A stretch of DNA of 11,021 nucleotides from Phycisphaeraceae bacterium (GTDB lineage Bacteria; Planctomycetota; Phycisphaerae; Phycisphaerales; Phycisphaeraceae): NCBI GenBank assembly GCA_007119405.1, contig SKPT01000205.1:1-11021 (forward strand). The letters are read 5' to 3'. Below are positions 1 to 7,239 of the stretch, one piece after another. Below the pieces are notes generated by a model. The model was given only the letters and a program-made list of their open reading frames with translations. It was not told the origin of the DNA and made no database searches. Position 1 is the first letter of the stretch; each line of letters opens with the position of its first letter. A program made the position numbers and the translations under genes.

Positions 1-1016
1 GCGAACCCGCCCCAGAACAGGCGCGACCGCATCGTCGCCGGCAGCAGTTGCCCGGGCTCGCGTCGCGTCAACACTTCGAGGAAGCGCGGGATGGGAAACG
101 CCAGCATCTCCCGGCGCGACCACTGTGGATGCACGATCACCGCCATGGCCACCGCCGCCAGGCTCAGCATCAGCGTCCCGCCGAGCCAGACGACTGCCGG
201 CCCGGCCCAGCTCCGCCAGGGCACCTCGCGCACCGGCAGCACGCGCCCGGTGTGCAGCCCCGCGTGCAGCGACCCGACGACGTGCTCGTCATACCGCCCG
301 CCGGCCAGCACGGGCGTGATGCCCCGCGGCGGGGGACGGATCAGCTCGGGCAGGCGATCCACCAGCCACGCCCGGCCGTGGGCCACCCGCCTGTGCTCGG
401 TCCCGATGGCGTCGCCGCCGGGGGCGAAGTCCGCCCGGCCCAAGGCCGCGTTGAGCGAGCGCAGCAGATTGTGGCGATCGGCATGATCCAGGCCGTCCGC
501 CTCCCACGCGCGCCGCCAGAGCGAGCGCTCGTCCGGCTCAAGCACGGACCAGAGGCGAGCCGCGACGCTGTCGTCGCCGGCGTCCCGCCGCTGGCGGACG
601 TGCTCGAGCAGGGCCGGCCAATCCGTGACGTGGCCGTGGCCGAGCTCGGCCGAGCCACCGGGCAGGTAACTCATCACGTGGGTGGCCTGCCAGTTCGTCC
701 GGCCCGGCGCCTGCTGGCCCGGCAGGCCGACGGCAATGGTGAAATATTGAAAAAAGCCCTGCCCGGGGAAGGAGCAGGCGGCCAGCGCCAAGGCGGCGAC
801 CAGGGCGATCTCCGGCGGGGCGAGCGCGGCGCGCCTGCTCCACGCCCCGAGCATCGGGTTGATGACCAGGACCCAGAGCGTGACGCCGCCGAAGACGCTG
901 ATGGGCAGGGCGCTGCCGATAAAGCGGGTCTGTCCCATCACCATGTCGTTGAAGAACGTGAAGCTGGAGATGGCCAGCCCGGCGGCGAACCCCAGCACGA
1001 TGGCGCGCAACGACAT
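1..1016 (-). CDS. DUF6785-like multi-pass membrane protein, N-terminal part (truncated by window edge)
   Basis: Open frame of 338 codons reading leftward from the ATG at 1016-1014, with no stop before the window edge, so the C-terminal part is missing. It begins MSLRAIVLGFAAGLAISSF and continues with FNDMVMGQTRFIG and LPISVFGGV. From memory this start (short N-terminal helix, a 'FND' motif, then 'LPISVFG') is typical of the DUF6785 family, large planctomycete membrane proteins that resemble oligopeptide transporters. Visible hydrophobic segments: about residues 4-21, 37-57, 68-95 and 270-295. The last two flank a long hydrophilic, probably extracytoplasmic, region. An AGAGGG Shine-Dalgarno-like sequence lies about 9 nt upstream of the ATG. 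The gene is divergent from the 1237-3057 gene. The substrate cannot be read from the sequence. The family call is from recall; that the frame is coding is much surer, since it has clean alternating hydrophobic segments while other frames give Arg/Pro/Ala-rich noise. Confidence 0.8.
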   Translation of the reverse strand, partial: MSLRAIVLGFAAGLAISSFTFFNDMVMGQTRFIGSALPISVFGGVTLWVLVINPMLGAWSRRAALAPPEIALVAALALAACSFPGQGFFQYFTIAVGLPGQQAPGRTNWQATHVMSYLPGGSAELGHGHVTDWPALLEHVRQRRDAGDDSVAARLWSVLEPDERSLWRRAWEADGLDHADRHNLLRSLNAALGRADFAPGGDAIGTEHRRVAHGRAWLVDRLPELIRPPPRGITPVLAGGRYDEHVVGSLHAGLHTGRVLPVREVPWRSWAGPAVVWLGGTLMLSLAAVAMAVIVHPQWSRREMLAFPIPRFLEVLTRREPGQLLPATMRSRLFWGGF

Positions 1017-1092
1017 GATCGGGAGCCCTCTGCCGGCGGCGCGGCCCCGCCAACGCGCCTGGGAAAGCTGGCCACAGTTTATCATCTGCAAA

Positions 1093-1116
1093 TTTGGTGG
1101 TTCGGTACATTTTGGT
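1093..1116. repeat. Direct repeat TTTGGT x2, 18-bp spacing, candidate operator
   Basis: TTTGGT occurs at 1093-1098 and again at 1111-1116, 18 bp start to start, in the divergent intergenic region. The second copy ends one base before the -35 hexamer at 1118-1123, a typical position for an activator site. The same core with the same 18-bp spacing occurs at 8803-8827. Function is inferred from position and recurrence only. Confidence 0.5.
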
Positions 1117-1117
1117 A

Positions 1118-1146
1118 TTGAGCCACCTCGGGCGCGCTGGTAGAAT
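1118..1146 (+). promoter_or_regulatory. Sigma70-type promoter for the 1237-5002 gene pair
   Basis: -35 TTGAGC (1118-1123), 17-bp spacer, -10 TAGAAT (1141-1146). The -10 is preceded by TGG, giving an extended -10 (TGn) element. The predicted start point near 1153 leaves a leader of about 80 nt before the ATG at 1237. It also makes the GTG at 1159 an unlikely start, as it would be only about 6 nt into the transcript. Confidence 0.65.
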
Positions 1147-1236
1147 CGCGCCGCGATTGTGCGGAGCCGGGCCGCGTCGGACGCCGGCGGGCAAGCCGGT
1201 CGGCTTATTCCAAGAGGTCATTTGCGGAAAATTGAA

Positions 1237-3057
1237 ATGGTCCCGAGCCCCTCGATCAGCCGGTGGAGCTCATCGTCAGCCGATGTCCGGTGGCGGGCCA
1301 GCGTCGCGGTGGTCTTGGCGCTGGGCATGACGCTGGCATGGACGCCTCCCGTCGGGGCCGAGCGCGACCCGGCGGTGCTGCCCAACCCCGAGCGCCCGCC
1401 GTTCCTCAAGGACTTCATGCTCCATCGCGGTGTGGGCGAGTGGCCGGACGTCCTGTTCTACCGCGAAGCCGGCCATGGCGAGGCGCGCGGCGCCGCGGAG
1501 CAAATCGCCGCGACGGGGCACCATCCGTTCTTCGAGCTCGTGCACTGGACGGGCACATTCGCCGATGCGCGCCCCGGCGGGGACCGCGCCGAGGAGCCGG
1601 GGTGGCGGGAATATGGCCAGTGGTACGAGGCCCGGCGTCACCTTTTCGCCCGCACCGTCGACGGCGAGCCGTGGAACCCGGACTTCGGCCACATCAGCCC
1701 GCCCATGCCTCTGGACGAGCAGGACTGGCCGGAAGGCATCGACAACGCCACCTATGGCGACTGGCTGGCCCGGCGCATCGGCATCACGGCCGGTGAGACC
1801 GGCGTCACCGGCGTGATCGCCGCCGACTTCCTCGAAGGCATCCCCTACGACAGCACGCGTGTGATCGACTACCACCGGCGCATCGTCGCGGCCTTCGCCG
1901 ACTGGGCCGGCCTCGAGCTGCCCGACGCCGACGACGCCGAGCGCGCCCGCTACATCCGCGACCACCACCTGCCGACGTGGAACGACTTCTGGGCCCACGC
2001 CTATGGCCGCTACTACGCCGCGCTGGTGCGCGAGATCGAGGCTCACACCGGCGAACAGGCGATGGTCGGCTTCCAGACGCACCGCACGCCCAGCCGGCGC
2101 CGCTATCAGGGCACGGACTTCCGCCTGCTGCTCGAGCACGTGCCGCGCGAGCAGATCTGGTCGCGGATCGAGCTGCAAAGCGACGGGCTGCGCAACATCC
2201 GCCCCGAGGGCACGACGTCGGCCATCTTCGGCAGCTTCGCCGCCCGCGAGCCCGACTTCGTCGTCGGCGCGCAGATGAGCGCCGACCACTACGCCTTCTG
2301 GGCCGCGGTGGCCAACACATGGCCGGAGCTCGACGAGGATGAGCAGGAGGAGCGCGGCCGGCGCTTCCTCGATCACCATTGGCTGGAGGTCGGCTGGACG
2401 CACATCGCCACGCGCCAGGGCGAGGTGCGGCGCGGGGCCCAGTTCTTCATGCGGCATTACTGGGACAAGGATGACGCGCAGCCCGACAGCTTCCACCTCA
2501 TTCACGAGCATCGCCCCACCCGGCCGTTCGGGCTCGCCGGCTACTACTCCGTGCCCAGCGAACGGCGCATGGAAGAGCGACAGGAGGAGTACAACGTCGC
2601 CAACCGCATGGCCGAGCTGCGCAGCGCCGGCGCCGCGGTGGGCTACTACGTCTCCGACGCCGCGCTCGACGCCCTGAACGATGCCCATGCCCCGACGGGG
2701 TGGATTGTCTTTGAGCCGGAGCTGCTTACCGAAGCAGAGCGCGATCGCCTGACCAGCCTCGCGCCGATCGTCAGCCCCGACGACCTGCCGGATCGTCCGC
2801 TGGCGTTCGGCCCGAACATGACGGGCTTCGGCTTTTTCGATCAGAACGATGAGTTGATCGTCGTCGCCAGCCACACCGGCGACGAAGCCGGCGAGGCGAC
2901 CATCCGCCTCGCGGACCTGCCCGACGGAACGTACGAAGCCCGCGACCTGATCGATGGCCAGAGCGTCACATTCCCGGTGGAAGATGGTCGCGGCGAGTTG
3001 ACCTTTGATGTGCAGCGATGGCAGACGCGGCCGTGGCTGATTCGCAGCAGGGAGTGA
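1237..3057 (+). CDS. Secreted TIM-barrel, glycoside-hydrolase-like protein
   Basis: 606 residues from the ATG at 1237. The N-terminus is a signal peptide: basic n-region (VRWRAS), hydrophobic core (VAVVLALGMTLAW), and probable cleavage after PPVGA. The body has TIM-barrel character, with strands followed by acidic or aromatic residues: GVIAADFLEGI (D197, E200) and WSRIELQSDG (E312), which are candidate catalytic or binding acids, then FVVGAQMSADHYAFW. A flavodoxin-like segment follows (AAVGYYVSD, then GWIVFEPELLTEAERDRL), and a short beta-sandwich-like end (DGTYEARDLIDG...). This order, barrel then alpha/beta then beta-sandwich, recalls GH42-type enzymes, but I recognise no signature of a named family and the substrate is unknown. 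Start choice: the GTG at 1159 sits almost at the predicted transcription start. A TTG at 1222 has AAGAGG 4 nt upstream and remains possible, adding 5 residues. The stop TGA is 1 nt before the next gene, so the two are probably coupled. Confidence 0.85.
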   Translation: MVPSPSISRWSSSSADVRWRASVAVVLALGMTLAWTPPVGAERDPAVLPNPERPPFLKDFMLHRGVGEWPDVLFYREAGHGEARGAAEQIAATGHHPFFELVHWTGTFADARPGGDRAEEPGWREYGQWYEARRHLFARTVDGEPWNPDFGHISPPMPLDEQDWPEGIDNATYGDWLARRIGITAGETGVTGVIAADFLEGIPYDSTRVIDYHRRIVAAFADWAGLELPDADDAERARYIRDHHLPTWNDFWAHAYGRYYAALVREIEAHTGEQAMVGFQTHRTPSRRRYQGTDFRLLLEHVPREQIWSRIELQSDGLRNIRPEGTTSAIFGSFAAREPDFVVGAQMSADHYAFWAAVANTWPELDEDEQEERGRRFLDHHWLEVGWTHIATRQGEVRRGAQFFMRHYWDKDDAQPDSFHLIHEHRPTRPFGLAGYYSVPSERRMEERQEEYNVANRMAELRSAGAAVGYYVSDAALDALNDAHAPTGWIVFEPELLTEAERDRLTSLAPIVSPDDLPDRPLAFGPNMTGFGFFDQNDELIVVASHTGDEAGEATIRLADLPDGTYEARDLIDGQSVTFPVEDGRGELTFDVQRWQTRPWLIRSRE

Positions 3058-3058
3058 G

Positions 3059-5002
3059 ATGATGGCGAAGCACAGATCGGCTGTTACGGCGGTGGTGGCG
3101 GCTGTTTTCGTAGCCGGTGCCGCACAGGCCGAGGCTCCCGAGCCGGTGTTCGACTGGACCACCCATTGGGTGGGCGACACGTTCGCCCGCGGTGATCGCT
3201 GGGTGCAGAACTATGTGCTGGGCATCGAGGTCGATGCCGACGGCACGATCTACACCACCAGCCACTGGGACGAGGCGGGGCGACGCTACGGCGTGTACAA
3301 GGATGGCGACGTCATCGGCAACGATCCCCAACGCGGCCAGCAGATCGACCCGTTCACCATCGTCGACCATGACGGCGTGACATGGGAGATCGAGAGCGTC
3401 TGGGGCCGCTTCTTCCGCGACGGCCATTCCGATCCGCCGCCGCAGGCCCTCGACGCCCGCCCCGTCATCCGCTCCAGCGCCGGCCACGAAATCAGCGACG
3501 TGGTCGATCCGGTGGCGCTGGCGGTGGACAACGACAACCGCCTGATGGTCTTCGACCACGGGCCACGGCAGCAGATCCTCTACTACGACACCACCGGCGA
3601 GCAGCCGGTCAAGGTCGACACCTTTGGCGAGTACGGCGGCATCTTCGCCGGTGACGAGCCCGGCGCCATGGGCGACGACCGGCTCTACGGCGTGCGCGGC
3701 ATGGGCGTCGACGCCCAGGGCAACCTCTACGTCGCCAACAACGGCTACCACTGGATGGGCGGCACGGACCTGCGCGCCTACACGCCCGACGGCGAGATGA
3801 AGTGGCAACTGCTCGGCGTCTTCTTCACCCAGGCCGCCGACTTCGCCCCCGGCACGGACGGCCGGATCATCCACAACAACTCCGCCCGCTTCGCCATGGA
3901 CTACGACCAGCCGCCGGGCGAAAGCTGGAGCTACCTGGCCAGCACGCTCAACCCGTTCAGCTACCCCGACGACCCGCGCGTCCACGAAGCGCTGGAGACG
4001 ACGTGGATGCGCGAGATCGACGGCCGGACGTACATGTTCAAGACCAACATGTACAGCGAATTCCTCGTCGGCTATCGCTTCGAGGGCAACATCGCCGTGC
4101 CCATGATGAAGATCGCCGTGGACTGGGACGGCCAGTGGGACAAGTACGTCTGGGCGATGGATCGTCGGCCGCAGTGGGACGCCGGGGCGCACGCCAACCG
4201 CCGGTGGATCTGGACCGACCAGGCCGGCGACGGACAGGTCCACGCCGACGAGTTCGACACTTTCGACATTGGCTATGCGTTCATTCGCGGCCTGCACGTG
4301 GACGATCGCGGCGACATCTGGATCGCCCATCGCCAGATCCTCCGCCTGCCCAACCAGGGCGTGGACGAGCATGGAAGCCTGACGTACGACATCGCCGAGC
4401 TTGAGCGTGAGCCGATCCCCGATGCCTTTCACGACGTGACGCGACTGGAATACAAGGCTGACGAGGATGTGATGTACCTCGCCGGCGATGGCCAGTTTCC
4501 GGGGATGCAGAAGATCATCCGCTACGACGGCTGGGCCAGCGGCGAGCGCGAGCAGCGCTTCGTGATCGAGCCGCCCTACGATCGCAGCGACGACTTCTGG
4601 GAGAACAACATCTACCCGTTCACCTTCACGGTGGTCGATGACTTCGTTTTCGTCGGGATGGGCGCCAAGGGTCCGCTCTGGGACACCGGCGGTCGGCCGG
4701 GCGACCGTTTCGGCGAGCTGCTGGTCTATGACGCGGACACGGGCGCGTTCGTGCAATACCTCTACCCGGGCGAGGAGGTGCACCACGAGTCCGGTGCCCT
4801 CGACCTGCCCTACGCCATCAACGGCATGCGCCGTGAAGACGGCAGCTACCTCATCATCGTGGAGGAGAACCGGTACGGCAAGAACCTCGTCTACGAGTTC
4901 GTGCCCGAGCCCGCCTCCAGCTCGATGCTGCTGATCGGCGCCGGGATGCTCGCGCTGCGCCGCACGAGGGCACGGCGGAACGATTACGCCCGCAGCTCGT
5001 AG
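3059..5002 (+). CDS. Secreted beta-propeller-like protein with EF-hand-like loop and PEP-CTERM sorting tail
   Basis: 647 residues. Signal peptide at residues 1 to about 25 (AVTAVVAAVFVAGAAQA, cleavage after AQA). The body has repeated 'D-G-x-hydrophobic-Y' blades, such as VDADGTIYTT, VDAQGNLYVANN and VDDRGDIWIAH, typical of NHL/SMP-30-like propellers. DQAGDGQVHADE (residues 387-398) fits the 12-residue EF-hand spacing (D1, D5, G6, V8, E12), though position 3 is Ala. The C-terminus is PEP-CTERM: VPEP from residue 615, a hydrophobic run (MLLIGAGMLAL), then RRTRARR. This tail is handled by an exosortase, probably placing the protein at the envelope or in the extracellular matrix. A seven-residue extension (NDYARSS) after the Arg cluster is encoded almost wholly in the overlap with the convergent gene. 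GGGAG lies upstream; ATGs at 3059 and 3062 are both usable, and spacing (7 nt) favours 3062. A paralogue lies at 9900-11021. Activity is unknown. Confidence 0.9.
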   Translation: MMAKHRSAVTAVVAAVFVAGAAQAEAPEPVFDWTTHWVGDTFARGDRWVQNYVLGIEVDADGTIYTTSHWDEAGRRYGVYKDGDVIGNDPQRGQQIDPFTIVDHDGVTWEIESVWGRFFRDGHSDPPPQALDARPVIRSSAGHEISDVVDPVALAVDNDNRLMVFDHGPRQQILYYDTTGEQPVKVDTFGEYGGIFAGDEPGAMGDDRLYGVRGMGVDAQGNLYVANNGYHWMGGTDLRAYTPDGEMKWQLLGVFFTQAADFAPGTDGRIIHNNSARFAMDYDQPPGESWSYLASTLNPFSYPDDPRVHEALETTWMREIDGRTYMFKTNMYSEFLVGYRFEGNIAVPMMKIAVDWDGQWDKYVWAMDRRPQWDAGAHANRRWIWTDQAGDGQVHADEFDTFDIGYAFIRGLHVDDRGDIWIAHRQILRLPNQGVDEHGSLTYDIAELEREPIPDAFHDVTRLEYKADEDVMYLAGDGQFPGMQKIIRYDGWASGEREQRFVIEPPYDRSDDFWENNIYPFTFTVVDDFVFVGMGAKGPLWDTGGRPGDRFGELLVYDADTGAFVQYLYPGEEVHHESGALDLPYAINGMRREDGSYLIIVEENRYGKNLVYEFVPEPASSSMLLIGAGMLALRRTRARRNDYARSS

Positions 5003-7101
5003 GCCGCATAGCCCCACGGCTCGAGCGGCAACGTGGCGTGGCCGGCCTCGACCGCGACGCGCTGGCCGGAGACCCGGTCCAGGAGCATGCCCGCCTCGCG
5101 GCCGGGCAGCCCGATGCACGCGCGCCACCGCTGGGGTGTCGGGTTGGCCACCGTCATGACCCGGGGCACGCTGTCGAAGAGCTCGGCGAGGATCGGGGCT
5201 TCGCAGGCCGGCGGGGGATTCGACAGATCGCTTGTGCAGATTTCCGGGTAGGCGTCGTAATAGTCCCGCGTCAGACGCGACAGCGCCTGCATCCGGCCGG
5301 CGTTGGGCTGGTGGGCGTAGATGCGCTGGCCCGTCACGGCGTTGAACAGATGCAGCGCCTCGATGGGCCGGTCCGCGCCGCCACGCTTCTCGCTCGACCA
5401 GCTTTCAAACGTGCGGATCTCGGGGTGCAGGTAGCGCAGCAGCGGCACGTTGAAGCGCATGCCCGTCCACTGATGCGAATGCGAGATGAAGCCGTCGACC
5501 CACGGCCGAACCATGTCCGCCGCTCCCTCCACGAGCAGGACCGTCCCGGGGTTCACGGCGTCCACCGCCTGGCGCACCTGGCGCAGCAACTCGCACACGC
5601 CCCAGTTCCACACGTCGGGATGGGGGTGCTCGTGCTGCGGGTTGTAGCATCGCTTGCTCGAGGTGGCGCATTGCGAGTCGATGAAGAACCCGTCGACGCC
5701 GGTCTGCTCAACGATCCGTGCGCAGGTCCGCGCCAGCCACTGCCGCCACGGCTGGCAGGCCGGGCACATGTGCCAGAACCCCTCGTAGTGTTCGTAGCAC
5801 GAGCCGTCGGCGTTCATCAGGGCCCACTGCCGGCCGAAGTGGCGCCCGACGCGCGATCGCTTCCAGAGGATGAGCCCCTCGATGTAAAAGATGACGCGGC
5901 CGCCGGCCTGATGCACGGCCTCGATGCCCCGCCGGGCGGCATCGAGGCCGCCGAGGTTCTGCGCCGCGAGCACGTAGTCGCCACGATTCAGCCAGTTGTG
6001 CCGACCGCCGACCAGCTCCGGCTCATGAAAGCCCGGGATCAGGAACAGGTCGCTGCCCAGCTCGCGCCGCGCCGCCAGCAGCGGGCGCAGGTCATGCAGT
6101 GTCCGGCCGTGGTCGACAAGCACGTCGCCCATCGCCTCGCTGATGAAGCTGGTGCGCCGGTACCAGTCAGCCGGCGAGGTCCGCATCACCGTGTGCCGAC
6201 GCTGCTCGCGCAGCCAGTCGGCGCCGTCGCGCCAGCCGCCGCGATAGGCATAGGTGCGCACCGGCCCGAGGTCCGCCACGTCGCCGGTGAACGGGCTGAG
6301 GTATGGCTCGCCGTTGCTGTCCGTCGTCCCCTCCACCGGAGCCGCGCGAAATCGCCGGCGGTGGCATACGCCGACGAACGGCCCGTCGGGGCCGCGGCGG
6401 GTCTCGCCCCGGCGATCGCCCCAGCTCGAGTCCGGGGCCACCGGAAAGTCATTGCCCACGACGTACGATCGCTGCACGCAAGCCGCCGGGTCGGCCCCGT
6501 GGTCCGCCGGGTGCTCGTCGAGGAACGCCAGGCCCACCGCGTCACCCTCGATCAGGAACGCCGCGCTCGCCAGGTTGCCCATGTACGCCCGGCGGTAGTT
6601 CACCGCATCCAGCGGGCCGAGTGCCGCTCCGCCGTTCTCCGGCATGATCGTCCGCCCGCCGCCCACCTCGGCGACGCCCAGGCGCGACAGCAGCGGGAAG
6701 TAGATGTCCGCCTCGACCGCCTCCGCGCCATTCCAGCCCATCTGCCCCCGCCACGTCGCCACGTGCCCTTCCACGCTGATCTCCAGCAGCAGCACCATCG
6801 GCTGATCATGATGCTCGAGCCTGGCCCACAACCGCTGCCCGTCCGCCTCATGCTCGGCCACGCGAAAGCTCGACGCCGGGCAGATCAGCTCGCCGCCGGG
6901 GCCGTAGAGCACCACCGCCAATGGATTGCCCACCGGCCCGGCCGTGGCGACACGGCAAGCCTCGTCCGCGAAGAGCATCGGCGCCCCGTCGGCCCGCTGC
7001 ATCTGGACGAGCCGCAACGCCTCGTCCACCACGGCGAACGCCAGGCTCAGGCCGGGCCCGCGCAGGGCCACCTCCTGCTGCACCAGGGACGTCTCACTCA
7101 A
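4984..7101 (-). CDS. Large glycoside-hydrolase-like protein (DUF6259-like), apparently cytoplasmic
   Basis: 705 residues from a TTG start at 7101, chosen because AAGGAG lies 8 nt upstream (7110-7115). No signal peptide or membrane segment. The first ~300 residues are rich in beta strands (ATWRGQMGWNGAEAVEADIYF), like the N-terminal super-sandwich of GH36/GH97-type enzymes. Residues ~330-600 look like a TIM barrel: GSDLFLIPGFHEPEL, GGRVIFYIEGLILW, then VDGFFIDSQCA with D475, VLLVEGAADMV with E525, and DGFISHSHQW. D475 and E525 end successive predicted strands and are the best catalytic candidates. A small beta-domain closes the protein (MLLDRVSGQRVAVEAG...WGYAAYELRA), as in many alpha-glycosidases. 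From memory this architecture matches proteins annotated as DUF6259; specificity is unknown. Its 3' end overlaps the convergent PEP-CTERM gene by 19 bp. It follows the dockerin gene on the same strand, but a terminator separates them. Confidence 0.87.
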   Translation of the reverse strand: MSETSLVQQEVALRGPGLSLAFAVVDEALRLVQMQRADGAPMLFADEACRVATAGPVGNPLAVVLYGPGGELICPASSFRVAEHEADGQRLWARLEHHDQPMVLLLEISVEGHVATWRGQMGWNGAEAVEADIYFPLLSRLGVAEVGGGRTIMPENGGAALGPLDAVNYRRAYMGNLASAAFLIEGDAVGLAFLDEHPADHGADPAACVQRSYVVGNDFPVAPDSSWGDRRGETRRGPDGPFVGVCHRRRFRAAPVEGTTDSNGEPYLSPFTGDVADLGPVRTYAYRGGWRDGADWLREQRRHTVMRTSPADWYRRTSFISEAMGDVLVDHGRTLHDLRPLLAARRELGSDLFLIPGFHEPELVGGRHNWLNRGDYVLAAQNLGGLDAARRGIEAVHQAGGRVIFYIEGLILWKRSRVGRHFGRQWALMNADGSCYEHYEGFWHMCPACQPWRQWLARTCARIVEQTGVDGFFIDSQCATSSKRCYNPQHEHPHPDVWNWGVCELLRQVRQAVDAVNPGTVLLVEGAADMVRPWVDGFISHSHQWTGMRFNVPLLRYLHPEIRTFESWSSEKRGGADRPIEALHLFNAVTGQRIYAHQPNAGRMQALSRLTRDYYDAYPEICTSDLSNPPPACEAPILAELFDSVPRVMTVANPTPQRWRACIGLPGREAGMLLDRVSGQRVAVEAGHATLPLEPWGYAAYELRA

Positions 7102-7126
7102 GCCAACGACTCCTTCGACCCCTGCA

Positions 7127-7135
7127 CCGATACCA
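7127..7135 (-). promoter_or_regulatory. Possible extended -10 promoter element for the 4984-7101 gene
   Basis: On the minus strand this reads TGGTATCGG, an extended -10 (TGn then TATCGG) with no recognisable -35. It shares GTGGTATCG with the promoter at 8785-8813. A start near 7120 would give a leader of about 19 nt, just enough for the AAGGAG ribosome site at 7110-7115. Confidence 0.3.
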
Positions 7136-7145
7136 CGTCACCGCT

Positions 7146-7161
7146 CTGGCGGCGCCGCCAG
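7146..7161. promoter_or_regulatory. Perfect 16-bp palindrome upstream of the 4984-7101 gene
   Basis: CTGGCGGC followed directly by its reverse complement GCCGCCAG. It lies 45 bp upstream of the TTG start and where a -35 would sit for the weak promoter at 7127-7135, so it could be an operator. It could also be chance in GC-rich DNA. Confidence 0.35.
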
Positions 7162-7181
7162 AATCCGTGGATCGGACAAGA

Positions 7182-7214
7182 AAGACGGCGGGGCCAACAC
7201 CGCCCCACCGTCTT
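7182..7214 (-). terminator. Rho-independent terminator after the dockerin/PEP-CTERM gene
   Basis: On the minus strand AAGACGG-U-GGGGC pairs with GCCCC-G-CCGUCUU: 13 pairs including one G-U, with a 7-nt loop, followed by UCUUGU, a weak U-rich tract. It begins about 25 bp past the stop codon of the 7240-8409 gene, marking the end of that transcript. Confidence 0.75.
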
Positions 7215-7239
7215 CGCTGCAACGTCTGGCCTGAACCGA

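Noticed and set aside
48..1121. Plus-strand frame of 357 codons at the left end
   Set aside because: His/Arg/Pro/Gly-rich shadow. The minus strand gives clear transmembrane segments and a family-like N-terminus.
1159..1236. GTG at 1159 as the start of the glycosidase-like gene
   Set aside because: It falls about 6 nt after the predicted transcription start and would add an Arg-rich stretch before the signal peptide.
1276..3180. Long minus-strand open frame antisense to 1237-3057
   Set aside because: Mirror frame of a gene with a signal peptide, promoter and coupled downstream partner; no recognisable features of its own.
2966..5128. Long minus-strand open frame (720 codons) antisense to the propeller/PEP-CTERM gene
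   Set aside because: Composition is low in aromatic residues and very Val/Ala/His/Asp-rich, typical of mirror frames. The plus strand has a signal peptide and PEP-CTERM tail.
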